Source: Rattus norvegicus
Taxonomy: Eukaryota > Chordata > Mammalia > Rodentia > Muridae
Direction: 5' to 3'
NCBI RefSeq assembly: GCF_036323735.1
Contig: NC_086034.1
Coordinates: 65,808,439-65,872,438 of the forward strand
Length of the DNA stretch: 64,000 nt
Shown here: one piece after another, positions 21,892 through 32,580 of the stretch
Layout of the letters: every line of letters starts with the position of its first letter
How positions within the stretch are numbered: the stretch's first letter is position 1
Notes under the pieces: model-generated
Database searches by the model: none
What the model saw: only the letters and a program-made list of their open reading frames with translations
What the model was told of the DNA's origin: nothing
Position numbers and translations under genes: made by a program

Positions 21892-23074
21892 TTAATATAA
21901 TATGCCTTTTTTCAGAATGAATAAATATTTAATAAAATCAGGGTCAAGGGAAAATCCCTATACCACTCGTCTCCCTCCCTCACTCCTGGTCAGGCCACGG
22001 GTGCCGGCGTCAGAAGCTGTTTGACCTCAAGTCAGGCACACTATGTATGTAGGGCACCTCAGGAAGCTTCTATATAAGGCCAAGCCACACAGGTCAGGGA
22101 AGACCCAGGTACAGACTGGGTAGTCCCACAGGTACAGGTTGAGGGAGCCCAATAGGTAGTGGCCAACAGAGCATCACTGGATCCAGAGGTCCAACAGCCA
22201 AGGAGGACCACATCAGGGAGCCTGTGTCTGTGCAGTTCCTTCCAGCCAGCGTGTGCACCCCAGGTCCCACTCTTGCAGGAGTTTGTGCTTGACTGTAGAG
22301 TTTTCCAAGCAGAGGTGGACAAAAAGGTTGCCAGCAGCAGTGTGAGCCCACAGTTTCTGGAGCTCATAGTCATGGGCCCACTCACTCAATGTTGCCCCAC
22401 TTCTGCATTTGGTACTCTTTCTCCAGGTGTGACAGAAGCCCAGCTTGTTCACCGTTAGGGGCACGTCAATCAGGACCAAGGTCAGCAACATGGACTTGAG
22501 CTGGGCTACTACAAACTCAATCCCTCACAGGGCCCACATGTTGTAAGAGTATAAGTGGCTGGCAAATACCTCTCATATCTGGGTAGGGAGGCTGGGTCCC
22601 CTTATGCTGGTGGAGGAGATGATCTCCATACCATACCTTTTCTTAGCCCACTCTATGATGGGATGATGGGATCCCATTTGTTCTTTTGGAGTTCCACTAA
22701 TGTCTCTGACTCTCCCACCATGTAGCAGATGGTGTCAGTGTCTAGAAACTTCACAGCTGCCTGGATCAGCTGGTCTTTGTTTCATTAGGTCGGGTTGTCC
22801 AAGGATGTGCTGCACTATGTGGTCAGGTGTATGGTGTAGAACTTGATGGTATCCTGCTGGGAGTCCCATTCAGTGGCCACTGCGATGGCCAGGGGCTTGC
22901 AGGGGACGGTAAAAAGCTTGGCATAGTGAGTTTTCAGCTTTCTGTGGTCTAGGTTTATCTCAAAGTCACCTTCACCCCGTGAGATGCTGACATTCTGATA
23001 AAAACCTCTTCCTTTCAAGGGTTCAAAGACCCCAGGCTTTCCAATACACTGCCTCATGACACTTAACATAATAC
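21892..23074 (-). pseudogene. Atpaf2-ps: Processed pseudogene of Atpaf2 (ATP12, mitochondrial F1-ATPase assembly factor 2)
   Basis: The parent protein is a mitochondrial chaperone that binds the F1 alpha subunit during ATP synthase assembly. On the minus strand, frames carry recognisable blocks in the right order: 'FEINLDHRKLKTHYAKLFTV' and 'AIAVATEWDSQQDTIKFYT' (frame 22815-23069), then 'LVLIDVPLTVNKLGF', 'EWAHDYELQKLWAHTAAG' and 'NSTVKHKLLQEW' (frame 22213-22491). Blocks run on without introns, so this is a retrocopy. It starts near the mature N-terminal part, so the targeting peptide is missing. Breaks are a one-base insertion near 23010, an 8-bp tandem duplication at 22655-22670, internal stops, and a stop codon apparently changed to TGG. 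A 3'UTR with 'attttattaaat' and a short A-run ends near 21907. Imperfect 12-bp flanks at 21892-21903 and 23063-23074 are a likely target-site duplication. Confidence 0.9.
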
Positions 23075-23699
23075 ATCTTTCAATAGTGTTTTTAACCTAG
23101 CATATGCATTCGCTGGTCATCTGTTTAACTCTGCAGTTACCTTATTTTACTATTTACTTATTCAGTATAAACTTCACTGTATCCCCTTCCCGTTCCTTCA
23201 TCAGACTGACAGCTTTTGTGTTTCCCTCTTCCCAATACTTCTGAAGACCACAGAAATATTAGCTAAGATTTAGTTATTTCCCATGGTAAACTTAATCACT
23301 CCTCTCCCCATTCCTGATAGAATCCAGCAGTTCCTCGAAGCCTCACTCAGCCCTTCATCAGTGTTGTTTTGCTGTGCATTTTGCCTGGTGGGGAGGCACA
23401 TGCAGTTAGAGACATGCAAGGGCTTCTTTCATAAACAATCATCCAGGTTTCATCACATCTCAGCATTCTCCTGCCTCTGTATCTGCCCCACTAGGACACC
23501 TCCTTTCATAGGCGCAATTGGAGGTCTCTACTTCTAATCAAGCCTGCTCTCTGTCTTTCATTGTATCACCACACTACCTCCTGATGTTGTTCATGGCTGC
23601 TGAACTGGATTCATTTATTTTGCTAGCAGGTGACAATTGATGCCACAATAGAAGGCTACATTGTAGGCTCAGTCCATCAGCCCAAACTGGGCCAGTTTT
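23075..23699. other. No recognised feature
   Basis: Apparently unique DNA between the pseudogene and a GT-rich tract. Confidence 0.45.
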
Positions 23700-23735
23700 A
23701 GTGGTAGTGGTGGTGGTGGTTGTGTGTGTGTGTGT
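23700..23735. repeat. (GGT)n(GT)n
   Basis: Short GTG/GT array. Confidence 0.9.
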
Positions 23736-23887
23736 CATTAAAATATTAATATACAATACAAAATAATGGGTTTGATCATAGCATTTTCATATACACAAGT
23801 CATTACCCTTGATTCTTATTCATTTTCTTCTAAAACTCTCCCCTTTCTTGATGGTTATCTTCTTTCCAAATGGTCTCCTCTTCTGCC

Positions 23888-23889
23888 AT

Positions 23890-23932
<43 letters not shown>

Positions 23933-23935
23933 TTG
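23888..23935. repeat. (TTTA)n microsatellite
   Basis: About twelve TTTA units, continuous with the sense A-tail side of an antisense B1 relic. Confidence 0.95.
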
Positions 23936-24040
23936 ACATGGTTTCAGTATGATATTTTGGCTGGCCTGAAACTCACCATGTAGAGCAGACTGGCTCCAAT
24001 GCATCCAGATCCACTTGTGTCTACCTCTTGCTTTCACTAC
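23936..24040 (-). mobile_element. B1-like SINE fragment
   Basis: 'gacatggtttcagtatgata', 'ggcctgaaactcaccatgta' and 'gtgtctacctcttgctttc' are a degenerate antisense B1. The TTTA array is probably its expanded tail. Confidence 0.6.
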
Positions 24041-24149
24041 ATACATATTCTTCACTTTTCTCACTCTTCCTGTTGAAAGTAAGTCTTAGTCCTCTTCTCT
24101 CTCCTGCTCCCCTTTCTACTTTCAAGGCCTCTCCTCCCCCCATCCCCCA

Positions 24150-24312
24150 TCCCTCCCTCCATGTCCTGTGTAGGCATGTGCACAGAGTGCATGTGGAGGT
24201 CAGAGGACAAGTTAAAGGGAATGGTTCTCTCCCTCACCTTGTGAAATTGAGCTTGCCTTCAGCCTTGGGTGACAAGATCTCTCATTTGTTGACCCATCTC
24301 TTCAGTTTCTAA
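24150..24312 (-). mobile_element. B3-type SINE
   Basis: 'gtgcatgtggaggtcagagg', 'acaagttaaagggaatggtt' and 'gttgacccatctcttc' match antisense B3. Confidence 0.65.
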
Positions 24313-24739
24313 CTTAATTTTTGTAAGTCAAATGTGCCTAGAAATTCATCTGTTTCCTCTACATATTCAAGTTTTTCTAGAATACTAGCTTTCAAAACAT
24401 TCATTAACAACCGTCTGGAGTTCATTGGAAGAAAAACAAGTCAGAATAAATGAAGAGAAAAAGACAAGTAGTGAGGCGTGCTATGTCAGGAAAGGCAGAA
24501 GCGTGAAAGGTTTGAAAAGATGATGAAAGAAAAGGAAAAACCAAACAAAGATCTCCTAATACTAAGGCATTTCAAAACAGTATAAATGTAAGGGTTGAAT
24601 GAAATTTCATTGAAACATGAGTTTTAAATCCAAATAAAGCAATGTCAAAATGCTACCAAAAGCAGAGTAAAGGGAAATAGAGGGATGTGTGAATTAAAGG
24701 GAGATACAAAAATAAGCAATTTAAAAATATGGTAAATTA
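24313..24739. other. No recognised feature; A-rich flank of the large L1
   Basis: A-rich apparently unique DNA (AAAA and GAAA words) immediately left of the full-length L1. Confidence 0.45.
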
Positions 24740-24755
24740 AAAACATACCATTTTT

Positions 24756-25414
24756 TTATTAACTTGAGTATTTCTTATATACTTCCCTTCCTTATGGGTG
24801 TTCCCGTCCCAACCCTCCCCCCATTGCCGCCCTCCCCCCACCAGTCTAGTTCATTGGGGGTTCAGTCTTAGCAGGACCCAGGGCTTCCCCTTCCACTGGT
24901 GCTCTTACTAGGATATTCATTGCTACCTATGAGGTCAGAGTCCAGGGTCAGTCCATGTATAGTCTTTAGGTAGTGGCTTAGTCCCTGGAAGCTCTGGTTG
25001 GTTGGCATTGTTGTACATATGGGGTCTCGAGCCCCTTCAAGGTCTTCCAGTTCTTTCTCTGATTCCTTCAACGGGGGTTCTATTCTCAGTTCAGTGGTTT
25101 GCTGCTGGCATTCGCCTCTGTATTTGCTGTATTCTGGCTGTGTCTCTCAGGAGCGATCTACATCCAGCTCCTGTCGGTCTGCACTTCTTTGCTTCATCCA
25201 TCTTGTCTAATTGGGTGGCTGTATATGTATGGGCCACATGTGGGGCAGGCTCTGAATGGGTGTTCCTTCAGTCTCTGTTTTAATCTTTGCCTCTCTCTTC
25301 CCTGCCAAGGGTATTTTTGTTCCCCTTTTAAAGAAGGAGTGAAGCATTCACGTTTTGATCATCCGTCTTGAGTTTCATTTGTTCTAGGCATCTAGGGTAA
25401 TTCAAGCATTTGGG
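24756..25414 (-). mobile_element. L1 3'UTR
   Basis: Contains the G-rich (plus-strand C-rich) tract at about 24805-24842. The same 3'UTR blocks occur in the truncated copies at 4661-5146 and 35009-35282. Ends with AATAAA. Confidence 0.93.
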
Positions 25415-28400
25415 CTAATAGCCACTTATCAATGAGTGCATACCATGTATGTCTTTCTGTGATTGGGTTAGCTCACTCAGGATGATGTTTTCCAGTTCCA
25501 ACCATTTGCCTACGAATTTCATAAAGTCGTTGTTTTTGATAGCTGAGTAATATTCCATTGTGTAGATGTACCACATTTTCTGTATCCATTCCTCCGTTGA
25601 AGGGCATCTGGGTTCTTTCCAGCTTCTGGCTATTATAAATAAGGCTGCAATGAACATAGTGGAGCACGTGTCTTTTTTATATGTTGGGGCATCTTTTGGG
25701 TATATGCCCAAGAGAGGTATAGCTGGATCCTCAGGCAGTTCAATGTCCAATTTTCTGAGGATCCTCCAGACTGATTTCCAGAATGGTTGTACCAGTTTGC
25801 AACCCCACCAACAATGGAGGAGTGTTCCTCTTTCTCCACATCCTCGCCAGCATCTGCTGTCCCCTGAGTTTTTGATCTTAGCCATTCTCACTGGTGTGAG
25901 GTGAAATCTCAGGGTTGTTTTGATTTGCATTTCCCTTATGACTAAAGATGTTGAACATTTCTTTAGGTGTTTCTCAGCCATTCAGCATTCCTCAGCTGTG
26001 AATTCTTTGTTTAGCTCTGAGCCCCATTTTTAATAGGGTTATTTGTTTCCCTGCGGTCTAACTTCTTGAGTTCTTTGTATATTTTGGATATAAGGCCTCT
26101 ATCTGTTGTAGGATTGGTAAAGATCTTTTCCCAATCTGTTGGTTGCCGTTTTGTCCTAACCACAGTGTCCTTTCCTTACAGAAGCTTTGCAGTTTCATGA
26201 GATCCCATTTGTTGATTCTTGATCTTAGAGCGTAAGCCATTGGTGTTTTGTTCAGGAAATTTTTTCCAGTGCCCATGTGTTCCAGATGCTTCCCTAGTTT
26301 TTCTTCTATTAGTTTGAGTGTGTCTGGTTTGATGTGGAGGTCCTTGATCCACTTGGACTTAAGCTTTGTACAGGGTGATAAGCATGGATCGATCTGCATT
26401 CTTCTACATGTTGCCCTCCGGTTGAACCAGCACCATTTGCTGAAAATGCTATCTTTTTTCCATTGGATGGTTTTGGCGCCTTTGTCAAAAATCAAGTGAC
26501 CATAGGTATGTGGGTTCATTTCTGGGTCTTCAATTCTATTCCATTGGTCTATCTGTCTGTCTCTGTACCAATACCATGCAGTTTTTATCACTATTGCTCT
26601 GTAATACTGCTTGAGTTCAGGGATAGTGATTCCCCCTGAAGTCCTTTTATTGTTGAGGATAGCTTTAGCTATCCTGGGTTTTTTGTTATTCCAGATGAAT
26701 TTGCAAATTGTTCTGTCTAACTCTTTGAAGAATTGGATTGGTATTTTGATGGGGATTGCATTGAATCTGTAGATCGCTTTTGGTAAAATGGCCATTTTTA
26801 CTATATTAATCCTGCCAATCCATGAGCATGGGAGATCTTTCCATCTTCTGAGGTCTTCTTCAATTTCCTTCTTCAGTGTCTTGAAGTTCTTATTGTACAG
26901 ATCTTTTACTTGCTTGGTTAAAGTCACACCGAGGTACTTTATATTATTTGGGTCTATTATGAAGGGTGTCGTTTCCCTAATTTCTTTCTTGGCTTGTTTC
27001 TCTTTTGTATAGAGGAAGGCAACTGATTTATTTGAGTTAATTTTATACCCAGCCACTTTGCTGAAGTTGTTTATCAGCTTTAGTAGTTCTCTGGTGGAAC
27101 TTTTGGGATCACTTAAATATACTATCATATCATCTGCAAATAGTGATATTTTGACTTCTTCTTTTCCGATCTGTATCCCCTTGACCTCCTTTTGTTGTCT
27201 GATTGCTCTGGCTAGAAATTCAAGAACTATATTGAATAAGTAGGGAGAGAGTGGGCAGCCTTGTCTAGTCCCTGATTTTAGTGGGATTGCTTCAAGTTTC
27301 TCTCCATTTAGTTTAATGTTAGCAACTGGTTTGCTGTATATGGCTTTTACTATGTTCAGGTATGGGCCTTGAATTCCTACTCTTTCCAGGACTTTTATCA
27401 TGAAGGGGTGTTGAATTTTGTCAAATGCTTTCTCAGCGTCTAATGAAATGATCATGTAGTTTTGTTCTTTCAGTTTGTTTATATAATGGACCACGTTGAT
27501 GGTTTTCCGTATATTAAACCATCCCCGCATGCCTGGGATGAAGCCTACCTGGTCATGGTGGATGATTGTTTTGATGTGCTCTTGGATTCGGTTTGCCAGA
27601 ATTTTGTTGAGTATTTTTGCGTCGATATTCATAAGGGAAATTGGTCTGAAGTTCTCTTTCTTTGTTGTGTTTTTGTGTGGTTTAGGTATAAGAGTAATTG
27701 TGGCTTCGTAGAAGGTATTCGGTAGTGATCCATCTGTTTCAGTTTTGTGGAATAGTTTGGATAATATTGGTATGAGTTCTTCTATGAAGGTTTGATAGAA
27801 TTCTGCACTAAACCTGTCTGGACCTGGGCTCTTTTTGGTTGGGAGACCTTTAATGACTGCTTCTATTTCCTTAGGAGTTATGGGGTTGTTTAACTGGTTT
27901 ATCTGTTCCTGATTTAACTTCGGTACCTGGTATCTGTCTAGGAAATTGTCCATTTCCTGAAGATTTTCAAGTTTTGTTGAATATAGGTTTTTATAGTAAG
28001 ATCTAATGATTTTTTGAATTTCCTCTGAATCTGTTGTTATGTCTCCCTTTTCATTTCTGATTTTGTTAATTTGGACGCACTCTCTGTGTCCTCTCCTTAG
28101 TCTGGCTAAGGGTTTATCTATCTTGTTGATTTTCTCAAAGAACCAACTTTTGGTTCTGTTGATTCTTTCTATGGTCCTTTTTGTTTCTACTTGGTTGATT
28201 TCCGCTCTGATTTTGATTATTTCCTGCCTTCTACTCCTCCTGGGTGTATTTGCTTCTTTTTGTTTTAGAGCTTTTAGGTGTGCTGTCAAGCTGCTGACAT
28301 ATGCTCTTTCCTGTTTCTTTCTGCAGGCACTCAGAGCTATGAGTTTTCCTCTTAGCACAGCTTTCATTGTGTCCCATAAGTTTGGGTATGTTGTACCTTC

Positions 28401-29239
28401 ATTTTCATTAAATTCTAAAAAGTTTTTAATTTCTTTCTTTATTTCTTCCTTGACCAGGTTATCATTGAGTAGAGCATTGTTCAATTTCCAAGTATATGTG
28501 GGCATTCTTCCTTGATTGTTATTGAAGACCAGTTTTAGGCCATGGTGGTCCGATAGCACGCACGGGATTATTTCTATCTTTCTGTACCTGTTGAGGCCCG
28601 TTTTTTGACCAATTATATGGTCAATTTTGGAGAAAGTACCATGAGGAGCTGAGAAGAAGGTATATCCTTTTGCTTTAGGATAGAATGTTCTATAAATATC
28701 CGTTAAGTCCATTTGGCTCATGACTTCTCTTAGTCTGTCGACATCACTGTTTAATTTCTGTTTCCATGATCTGTCCATTGATGAGAGTGGGGTGTTGAAA
28801 TCTCCCACTATTATTGTGTGAGGTGCAATGTGTGTTTTGAGCTTTAGTAAGGTTTCTTTTACATATGTAGGTGCCCTACATATTTGGGGCATAGATATTT
28901 AGGATTGAGAGTTCATCTTGGTGGATTTTTCCTTTGATGAATATGAAGTGTCCTTCCTTATCTTTTTTGATGACTTTTAGTTGAAAATTGATTTTATTTG
29001 ATATTAGAATGGCTACTCCAGCTTGCTTCTTCTGACCATTAGCTTGGAAAATTGTTTTCCAGCCTTTCACTCTGAGGTAATGTTTCTTTGTCTCTGAGGT
29101 GTGTTTCCTGTAGGCAGCAGAATGCAGGGTCCTCGTTGGGTATCCAGTTTGTTAATCTATGTCTTTTTATTGGGGAGTTGAGGCTATTGATGTTGAGAGA
29201 TATTAAGGAATAGTGATTATTGCTTCCCGTTATATTCAT
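25415..29239 (-). pseudogene. L1 ORF2 pseudogene (endonuclease / reverse transcriptase)
   Basis: Family role: nicks target DNA and copies L1 RNA by target-primed reverse transcription. The span is 3825 bp, about 1275 codons, the usual ORF2 length. The start near 29239 begins 'MNITGSNNHYSLISLNI'; the catalytic Glu of the endonuclease lies in 'CLQETHL'. The main frame (26058-28892) carries 'VGDFN' (residues 29-33) and 'SDHH' (114-117) of the endonuclease, then reverse transcriptase motifs 'SLDAEKAFD' (483-491), 'TRQGCPLSPYLF' (542-553) and the 'FADD' active site (585-588). The last frame (25415-25981) holds the Cys/His-rich end, 'CWRGCGERGTLLHCWWGC'. By comparison with the family, frame breaks lie near 29080 (2-bp loss), 28885 (1-bp gain), 26175 (1-bp loss) and 26030 (loss in an A-run). 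Confidence 0.95.
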
Positions 29240-29298
29240 ATTTGGATGTGAGGTTATGTTTGTGTGCTTTCATTCTCTTTCTTTTGTTGCCAAGACGA

Positions 29299-30400
29299 TT
29301 AGTTTCTTGCTTCTTCTAGGGTATAGCTTGCCTCCTTATGTTGGGCTTTACCATTTATTATCCTTTGTAGTGCTGGATTTGTAGAAAGATCTTGTGTAAA
29401 TTTGGTTTTGTCATGGAATATCTTGGTTTCTCCATCTATGTTAATTGAGAGTTTTGCAGGATACAGTAACCTGGGCTGGCATTTGTGTTCTCTTAGGGTC
29501 TGTAAGACATCAGTCCAGGATCTTCTGGCCTTCATAGTTTCTGGCGAGAAGTTTGGTGTGATTCTGATAGGTCTGCCTTTATATGTTACTTGACCTTTTT
29601 CCCTTACTGCTTTTAATATTCTTTCTTTATTTTGTGCGTTTGGTGTTTTGACTATTATGTGACGGGAGGTGTTTATTTTCTGGTCCAATCTATTTGGAGT
29701 TCTGTAGGCTTCTTGTATGCCTATGGGTATCTCTTTTTTTAGGTTAGGGAAGTTTTCTTCTATGATTTTGTTGAAGATATTTACTGGTCCTTTGAGCTGG
29801 GAGTCTTCACTCTCTTCTATACCTATTATCCTTAGGTTTGATCTTCTCATTGAGTCCTGGATTTCCTGTATGTTTTGGACCAGTAGCTTTTTCCGCTTTA
29901 CATTATCTTTGACAGTTGAGTCAATGATTTCTATGGAATCTTCTGCTCCTAAGATTCTCTCTTCCATCTCTTGTATTCTGTTGGTGAAGCTTGTTATCTA
30001 CAGCTCCTTGTCTCTTCTTTTGGTTTTCTATATCCAGGGTTGTTTCCATGTGTTCTTTCTTGATTGCTTCTATTTCCATTTTTAGTTCCTTCAACTGTTT
30101 GATTGTGTTTTCCTGGAATTCTTTCAGGGATTTTTGCGATTCTTTCAGGGATTTTTGTGATTCCTCTTAGAAGTAGGCTTCTACTTATTTATTAATGTTT
30201 TCCTGTGTTTCCCTAAGGGAGTTCTTCACGTCTTTCTTGAAGTCCTCCAGCATCATGATCAAAAATGATTTTGAAACTAGATCTTGCTTTTCTGGTGTGT
30301 TTGGATATTCCATGTTTGTTTTGGTGGGAGAATTGGGCTCCGATGATGCCATGTAGTCTTGGTTTCTGTTGCTTGGGTTCCTGCGCTTGCCTCTCGCCAT
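29299..30400 (-). pseudogene. L1 ORF1 pseudogene (RNA-binding coiled-coil protein)
   Basis: Family role: a trimeric RNA-binding chaperone that coats L1 RNA. It starts at 30400 ('MARGKRRNPSNRNQDYM'), just downstream of the 5'UTR. A stop follows at about 30185, after 71 codons. The rest resumes in another frame to a stop at 29299 ('YTLEEARN'), with the RRM/C-terminal region in the 222-aa frame at 29299-29967 ('RSNLRIIGIEE', 'SFAGY' region antisense). The total span of 1102 bp, about 367 codons, fits the family. The coiled-coil part holds a tandem 21-bp (one heptad) duplication at 30120-30161 and an inserted palindromic block around 30165-30186. Stop plus frameshift make it inactive. Confidence 0.93.
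30120..30161 (-). repeat. 21-bp tandem duplication in L1 ORF1 coiled coil
   Basis: Two units of 'tctttcagggatttttg' plus 4 bases (30120-30140 and 30141-30161) differ at one position. Twenty-one bases is seven codons, one coiled-coil heptad. Length variation of this ORF1 region is known in murine L1. Confidence 0.9.
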
Positions 30401-31133
30401 CAGATTATCTCTAGTGTTACTTTGTTCTGCTATTTCTGACAGTGGCTAGACTGTCCTATAAGCCTGTGTGTCAGGAGTGCTGTAGACCTGTTTTCCTCTC
30501 TTTCAGTCAGTTATGGGGACAGAGTGTTCTGCTTTCGGGCATGTAGGTTTTCCTCTCTACAGTTCTTCAGCTGTTCCTGTGTGCCTGTGTCTTGAGTTCA
30601 CCAGGCAGCTTTCTTGCAGCAGAAAGGTTGGTCTTACCTGTGGTCCCAAGGCTCAAGTTTGCTCGCGGGGTGCTGCCCACGGGCTCTCTGCAGCAGCAGC
30701 AACCAGGAATACCTGCGCTGCCCCTTCCGGGAGCTTCAGTGCACCAGGGTTCCAGATGGCCTTTGGTGTTTTCCTCTGGCGTCCGAGATGTGTATGCAGA
30801 GTGCAGTCTCTTCTGGTTTCCCAGGCGTGTCTGCCTCTCTGAAGGTTTAGCTCTCCCTCCCACGGGATTTGGGTGCAGAGAACTGTTTATCCTGTGTCCT
30901 TCAGGTTCCGGTGGTGTCTCAGGCAGGGGTCCTGCCGCTCCTGGGCCCTCCCCCACTGGAGCCCAGAGGCCTTATACAGTTTCCTCTTGGGCCAGGGATG
31001 TGGGCAGGGGTGAGCAGTGTTGGTGGTCTCTTCCGCTCTGCAGCCTTAGGAGTGCCCACCTGACCAGGCGGTGAGGTCTCTTTCCCACAGGGTCTGGGAG
31101 CAGAGAGCTGCTGCGGGCCAGGATCCGCGGGTC
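30401..31133 (-). promoter_or_regulatory. L1 5'UTR with internal promoter region
   Basis: About 730 bp, clearly more G+C- and CpG-rich than its surroundings, directly upstream of ORF1. In this family the 5'UTR holds an internal Pol II promoter. I see no repeated monomers. Promoter activity of this copy is inference only. Minus-strand and plus-strand frames of 129-160 aa here are by-products of the high G+C. Confidence 0.85.
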
Positions 31134-31185
31134 AAAACATACCATTTTTAAAGTATAGGAAAGGGAATGGCCAAAGACATAGAAC

Positions 31186-31296
31186 AAAAAAAGAGTTTAT
31201 TGGGGTTGGGGATTTAGCTCAGTGGTAGAGCGCTCGCCTAGGAAGCGCAAGGCCCTGGGTTCGGTCCCCAGCTCTGAAAAAAAAAAAGAGTTTATT
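31186..31296 (+). mobile_element. ID SINE with target-site duplication
   Basis: Plus-strand ID. The body starts at 31202 ('ggggttggggatttagctca'), with A box 'tagctcagtggtagagcg', B-box-like 'gggttcggtcccc' and a short A-tail. The duplication 'aaaaaaagagtttatt' sits at 31186-31201 and 31281-31296. It lies about 50 bp outside the 5' end of the large L1 and points away from it. Confidence 0.95.
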
Positions 31297-32487
31297 TCTA
31301 GTTTGTAGAAAATTGGAGCCTGACAATTTGTACCAGGCAAAGGGCCATTTGAACTTGTGAACTCTTGTCTGTTAGGGGTTTATACTTTATTGAATATGTT
31401 TTGGACAAGTATATGTTGTCTACTAGATCTTGCCTCCCTTCCCTGGGTATATGGGTCTTGTGCTGGACACTCTCCTTTGTGTAGTCTGTGGCCTCCTTCT
31501 TCTTACATCCTCTGAGGGGATTTATGCCTTAGCTGAGGATGTGTCCTAGGGGTGCCTGGGCGTATGGGAAGCAACCACCGTGTTGCTGTACAGATGGAGG
31601 GGCTGTCTTCAGATTCTCACATTTCATACTCTCAATACTGATATATAAGTCCTTCCACCCAGGAGATGCAACTACGCATGTCAAAAAGATTGCTGGGACA
31701 TCAGGGTTTTGGATCCTACAGTAGTGAACAGCAGAGAAAAGAGGTGGCTCCAAGTCTCACTTTCATGCTGATCTTGGGATATTCAACTCCAAGATTATTT
31801 TGGCTTGTGGCGAGCTTTGCCAGCATAAGGTGAAATGGCTTTTCCCAGTGCACTTGGCTGAGCTGGACCCTCCTGCCCTCTTCACATCTCAGCTTGTGAC
31901 TGCCTGACCCTCCTAGGCTCAACTGGCACCAGGTTATGATTATCCTGGCATTGTGGCAGATTAAACTTCAGCCTGCTTTCTTGTAGCTGCTGTCCACCAT
32001 GCCGTGCAAAACCTATAGTAGCTCAGATTTGTGCAGTAGACTCAAAAATGACATCCAGTTCCTGCCTTCTAAGTCATAGTGACAAAGCAGGGCTTCTGTT
32101 CAACTGCCAACCCATCACCAGAGAATTACCATATCACCAAACCCACAGTGAGTTTTGAGGCTTTGGTGGGCTTTGGCTTTGTCCTGAGATCTGACGGGCA
32201 GATTCTTTCTATCAGATCTATGTGGCTTTCCTTCAGGCAGAGCCTTCTTCTCCCTGTGTAGTGAGTCACGCAGTTGCAGCTATGCTAAGCCTGGCTCCAT
32301 TTCTCTGTGTCATCTGTCCTTTACCCAACTCTCTCAGGCATCCTCTCTGTGCTTTTTCAAATTCTGGAAGCACTTCCTGTCCTTCTCCCTTTGCAACGCA
32401 GTCTAGTCTCCGTCAGTCTGACTGCCCTTCATTAGTCACAATTGCAATTTGCTGTCTTACTCAGAACCTAATACCAACTTCTTAAGA
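31297..32487. other. No recognised feature
   Basis: About 1.2 kb apparently unique. Minus-strand frames of 74 and 68 aa overlap at 31716-31753 but show no recognisable domain. Confidence 0.45.
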
Positions 32488-32580
32488 GCATCTGTAGACC
32501 GAGATATGGCTCAGTGCTAGAGAACACTCCCAGAACTGACAAAAACATGGGCTAGATTCCAGCACCACAGGGGAAAATAT
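32488..32580 (+). mobile_element. ID/B4-like SINE fragment
   Basis: 'gagatatggctcagtgctag' and 'ggctagattccagcaccaca' match the tRNA-derived half of a rodent SINE. Confidence 0.6.

Larger units (their letters stand above)
24740..31149 (-). mobile_element. Near full-length rat L1 (LINE-1) with 16-bp target-site duplication
   Basis: The element body is about 24756-31133 (6.4 kb, minus strand). It holds, in sense order, 5'UTR (31133-30401), ORF1 (30400-29299), a 59-bp gap, ORF2 (29239-25415) and 3'UTR (25414-24756). The 3' end carries AATAAA (plus strand 24755-24760) and almost no A-tail. The duplication 'aaaacataccattttt' is perfect at 24740-24755 and 31134-31149, so both ends of the insertion are preserved. 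The intact duplication and near full length suggest a fairly young insertion. ORF1 and ORF2 carry indels and stops, so it cannot supply its own proteins. Confidence 0.97.

Noticed and set aside
28039..28515. 158-aa plus-strand frame
   Set aside because: Antisense of L1 ORF2; hydrophobic look comes from the complement of Lys/Glu-rich coding sequence.
30513..31074. Plus- and minus-strand frames of 109-160 aa in a G+C-rich patch
   Set aside because: They lie in the L1 5'UTR; stop codons are rare there because of base composition. Not a CpG-island gene promoter.
31202..31280. Possible tRNA gene
   Set aside because: Sequence is an ID SINE with A-tail and target-site duplication; tRNA-like boxes are inherited from its tRNA-Ala ancestor and the cloverleaf is not kept.
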